Below are positions 32,106 through 33,506 of a DNA stretch of 33,506 nucleotides, piece after piece. The stretch lies in the NCBI GenBank assembly GCA_024278765.1, contig JAJRSM010000022.1, forward strand, positions 1 to 33,506, read 5' to 3'. Both the position numbers and the translations under genes were made by a program. This DNA is from Deltaproteobacteria bacterium. Lineage in GTDB: Bacteria; Desulfobacterota; GWC2-55-46; DRQE01. The notes below the pieces were generated by a model. It was not told where the DNA came from. It did not search any database and worked only from the letters and a program-made list of their open reading frames with translations. How positions within the stretch are numbered: the stretch's first letter is position 1; every line of letters starts with the position of its first letter.

Positions 32106-32224
32106 GTAAAGATGATTAAAGCAGATGCTGAATTTATTTCAATATCTGCCTTTAGGTTTCTTATGAGCAGGCTCTGAGGCCATTATGAGTTGTAGTAAAA
32201 ATCAAATTAAAGAATAGTGTGGTT

Positions 32225-33367
32225 ATGATACGAACAACAGAAGAAATGGATAAACTTCTTGCCCCATATGCGGTCAAGAGCAGTCTTTCCAGAGGCAGGC
32301 GTTGCGAAGAAGCAGAGCATCCTTTTCGTAGTGTCTTTCAGAGGGATAGGGATAGGATTATCCATAGTCATGCCTTTCGCAGGCTTGAGTATAAGACTCA
32401 GGTCTTTGTTTATCATGAGGGCGATCATTACAGGACAAGGCTTACTCATACCCTTGAGGTCTCTCAGATCTCGCGCACAATTGCGCGAGCCCTAGGTCTT
32501 AATGAAGATCTGGCAGAGGCCATAGCACTTGCTCATGACCTTGGTCATCCGCCCTTTGGTCACGTAGGTGAGCAGACGCTAGATGGTTTGCTGAAGGGTA
32601 AGGGGGGCTTTGAGCATAATGCACACAGCCTAAAGGTCGTAGAGGTCTTGGAGAAACGCTACCCGGACTTTGATGGCCTCAATCTTTCCTTTGAGGTCCG
32701 TGAGGGTATTATCAAACATAGCTCAGAGCACGACAGGCCCGGCGCAGTCGAGGACTACGGTGCGGACATGCCCTCGCTTGAGGCACAGATAGTAGATCTA
32801 GCCGATGAGATAGCCTATAATAATCACGATATTGATGATGGTCTGTCCTCTCGGATGCTTGAGCCCGACCAGCTCCTAGAGGTCGAGCTTTGGCGAGAAA
32901 ACTTCGATAGGATCGCGGTAGAGCTCAAGGGCTGTGACTTTAAGATCCATAAGTATCAGACTATCCGTCAGTTGATAAATCTTCAGGCAACAGACCTTAT
33001 AGAAAACATCTCCAAGACCATTAAGGAAGAGGGGATAAACTCAGTAGAAGACCTTCGTGCACGTAGCGGTGCGCTTGCCTGTTTTAGCTCTGAGATGCAG
33101 AAGAAGAACGCAAAGCTAAAGATATTCCTTATGGATAATCTTTATAATCATTACAGAGTGCTTCGGATGGCCTCGAAGGCAAGGAAGATAATTACCGAAC
33201 TCTTTAGTATATACATGGGCGACCTGAGACTTATGCCACCGCACTTTGCGTCGCAAGCAGGTAAGGTCGGCAAGGAGCGTCTGGTCTGTGACTATATTGC
33301 AGGTATGACCGATAGGTTTGCCCTTGATGAATATAAACGACTTTTAGATCCTAATGAGAAGGTTTAG
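32225..33367 (+). CDS. dgt: Deoxyguanosinetriphosphate triphosphohydrolase-like HD protein
   Basis: Hydrolyses dNTPs to deoxynucleosides and triphosphate in the dGTPase family. Motifs seen are RDRDRIIHSHAFRRLEYKTQ, RTRLTHTLEVSQISRTIAR (first His), LAHDLGHPPFGHVGE (His-Asp), and the NHDIDDGLS region with the last Asp. The 380-residue length fits the family's bacterial type. The start is ATG at 32225; GTG at 32219 is an alternative, and neither has a strong ribosome-binding site. Its stop codon ends only eight bases before the IS30 left inverted repeat. The exact nucleotide preference cannot be read from sequence. Confidence 0.92.
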   Translation: MIRTTEEMDKLLAPYAVKSSLSRGRRCEEAEHPFRSVFQRDRDRIIHSHAFRRLEYKTQVFVYHEGDHYRTRLTHTLEVSQISRTIARALGLNEDLAEAIALAHDLGHPPFGHVGEQTLDGLLKGKGGFEHNAHSLKVVEVLEKRYPDFDGLNLSFEVREGIIKHSSEHDRPGAVEDYGADMPSLEAQIVDLADEIAYNNHDIDDGLSSRMLEPDQLLEVELWRENFDRIAVELKGCDFKIHKYQTIRQLINLQATDLIENISKTIKEEGINSVEDLRARSGALACFSSEMQKKNAKLKIFLMDNLYNHYRVLRMASKARKIITELFSIYMGDLRLMPPHFASQAGKVGKERLVCDYIAGMTDRFALDEYKRLLDPNEKV

Positions 33368-33375
33368 TCCGCGGG

Positions 33376-33395
33376 TTCAATGAGGAAGTGCAACA
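33376..33395. repeat. IS30 left terminal inverted repeat
   Basis: The sequence begins TTCAATG and ends GAAGTGCAACA. It matches the reverse complement of 102-121 at 17 of 20 bases, which fixes the outer boundary of the element. Confidence 0.78.
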
Positions 33396-33434
33396 CCTGG
33401 CAGGACTGTCCTTTTGCTGGTACTCTGGGTGGTT

Positions 33435-33506
33435 ATGGGAAAAGGATACAGGCATCTTAGCCTTACGGAACGAGACAGGATAACGGATTTAAGGTTTCAG
33501 GGCAAG
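33435..33506 (+). CDS. IS30-family transposase, N-terminal 24 residues (partial)
   Basis: The frame from ATG 33435 runs to the window end and encodes MGKGYRHLSLTERDRITDLR, followed by FQGK. YRHLSLTERDRI is the typical start of the N-terminal helix-turn-helix of IS30 transposases. GGGTGG just before the ATG is a plausible ribosome-binding site. Confidence 0.87.
   Translation, partial: MGKGYRHLSLTERDRITDLRFQGK

Larger units (their letters stand above)
33376..33506 (+). mobile_element. Left end of an IS30-family insertion sequence
   Basis: The element begins with the 20-base left inverted repeat (33376-33395), which matches the right repeat at 102-121. A 39-base gap and the transposase start follow. 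It lies in the same orientation as the copy at the other window edge and is cut by the window end. Confidence 0.87.

Overview
The window looks like chromosome from a Gram-negative bacterium. It carries outer-membrane and periplasmic functions (a porin-like barrel, a TonB-type protein, lipoproteins), a TatA subunit, a sigma-54 activator with a matching sigma-54 promoter, a two-subunit glycine decarboxylase and an MJ0042-finger/DUF3426-type protein. That mix is most like the former Deltaproteobacteria (Desulfobacterota and relatives) or nearby phyla. No rRNA or tRNA gene was seen, so the lineage is inferred only.

Both edges lie inside an IS30-family element in the same orientation: the transposase C-terminus and right inverted repeat at 1-121, and the left inverted repeat and transposase N-terminus at 33376-33506. 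About 33 kb of host DNA lies between them. The layout is: 170-5329 rightward, a secreted TPR protein, a metallophosphoesterase, (leftward) an unknown Trp-rich protein, an EI24/CysZ-like membrane protein and an M48 lipoprotein protease. A 48-bp perfect palindrome (bidirectional terminator) separates these from leftward genes for a small zinc-ribbon membrane protein and a CBS/DRTGG family II pyrophosphatase.

The most interesting block is 7603-17885, all leftward. A consensus sigma-70 promoter (17857-17885) precedes a porin-like barrel, a short PstS-like binding protein, a Cache/HAMP histidine kinase and an NtrC-type sigma-54 activator. Directly after the activator, a consensus sigma-54 promoter (TGGCACGGTTATTGCA, 12813 down to 12798) precedes a compact five-gene operon: a 'thermostable hemolysin' family protein (probably a GNAT-fold acyltransferase), an AMP-forming ligase, a TatT-like secreted TPR protein, a radical SAM protein with C-terminal cysteines, and an SDR. 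This reads as a self-contained sense-and-synthesise module that makes an acylated small molecule or unusual lipid. The product and the signal are unknown.

The remainder is mostly housekeeping: an M29 aminopeptidase; glycine cleavage genes gcvT-gcvH-gcvPA-gcvPB (19395-23926); a small Cys-rich ORF; a TonB-type protein divergent from tatA, whose ribosome-binding region contains ten consecutive G; a zinc-finger/DUF3426 protein with a very long acidic linker; hpt followed by an overlapping APH-like/P-loop kinase fusion; queC and a dGTPase-family gene. Between tatA and the zinc-finger gene is an array of five to six 88-101 bp repeats. Each can fold as a three-way junction with partly compensated stems, and a diverged inverted copy lies at 31913-31994. 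A REP-like pair of hairpins (32032-32105) precedes the dGTPase gene.
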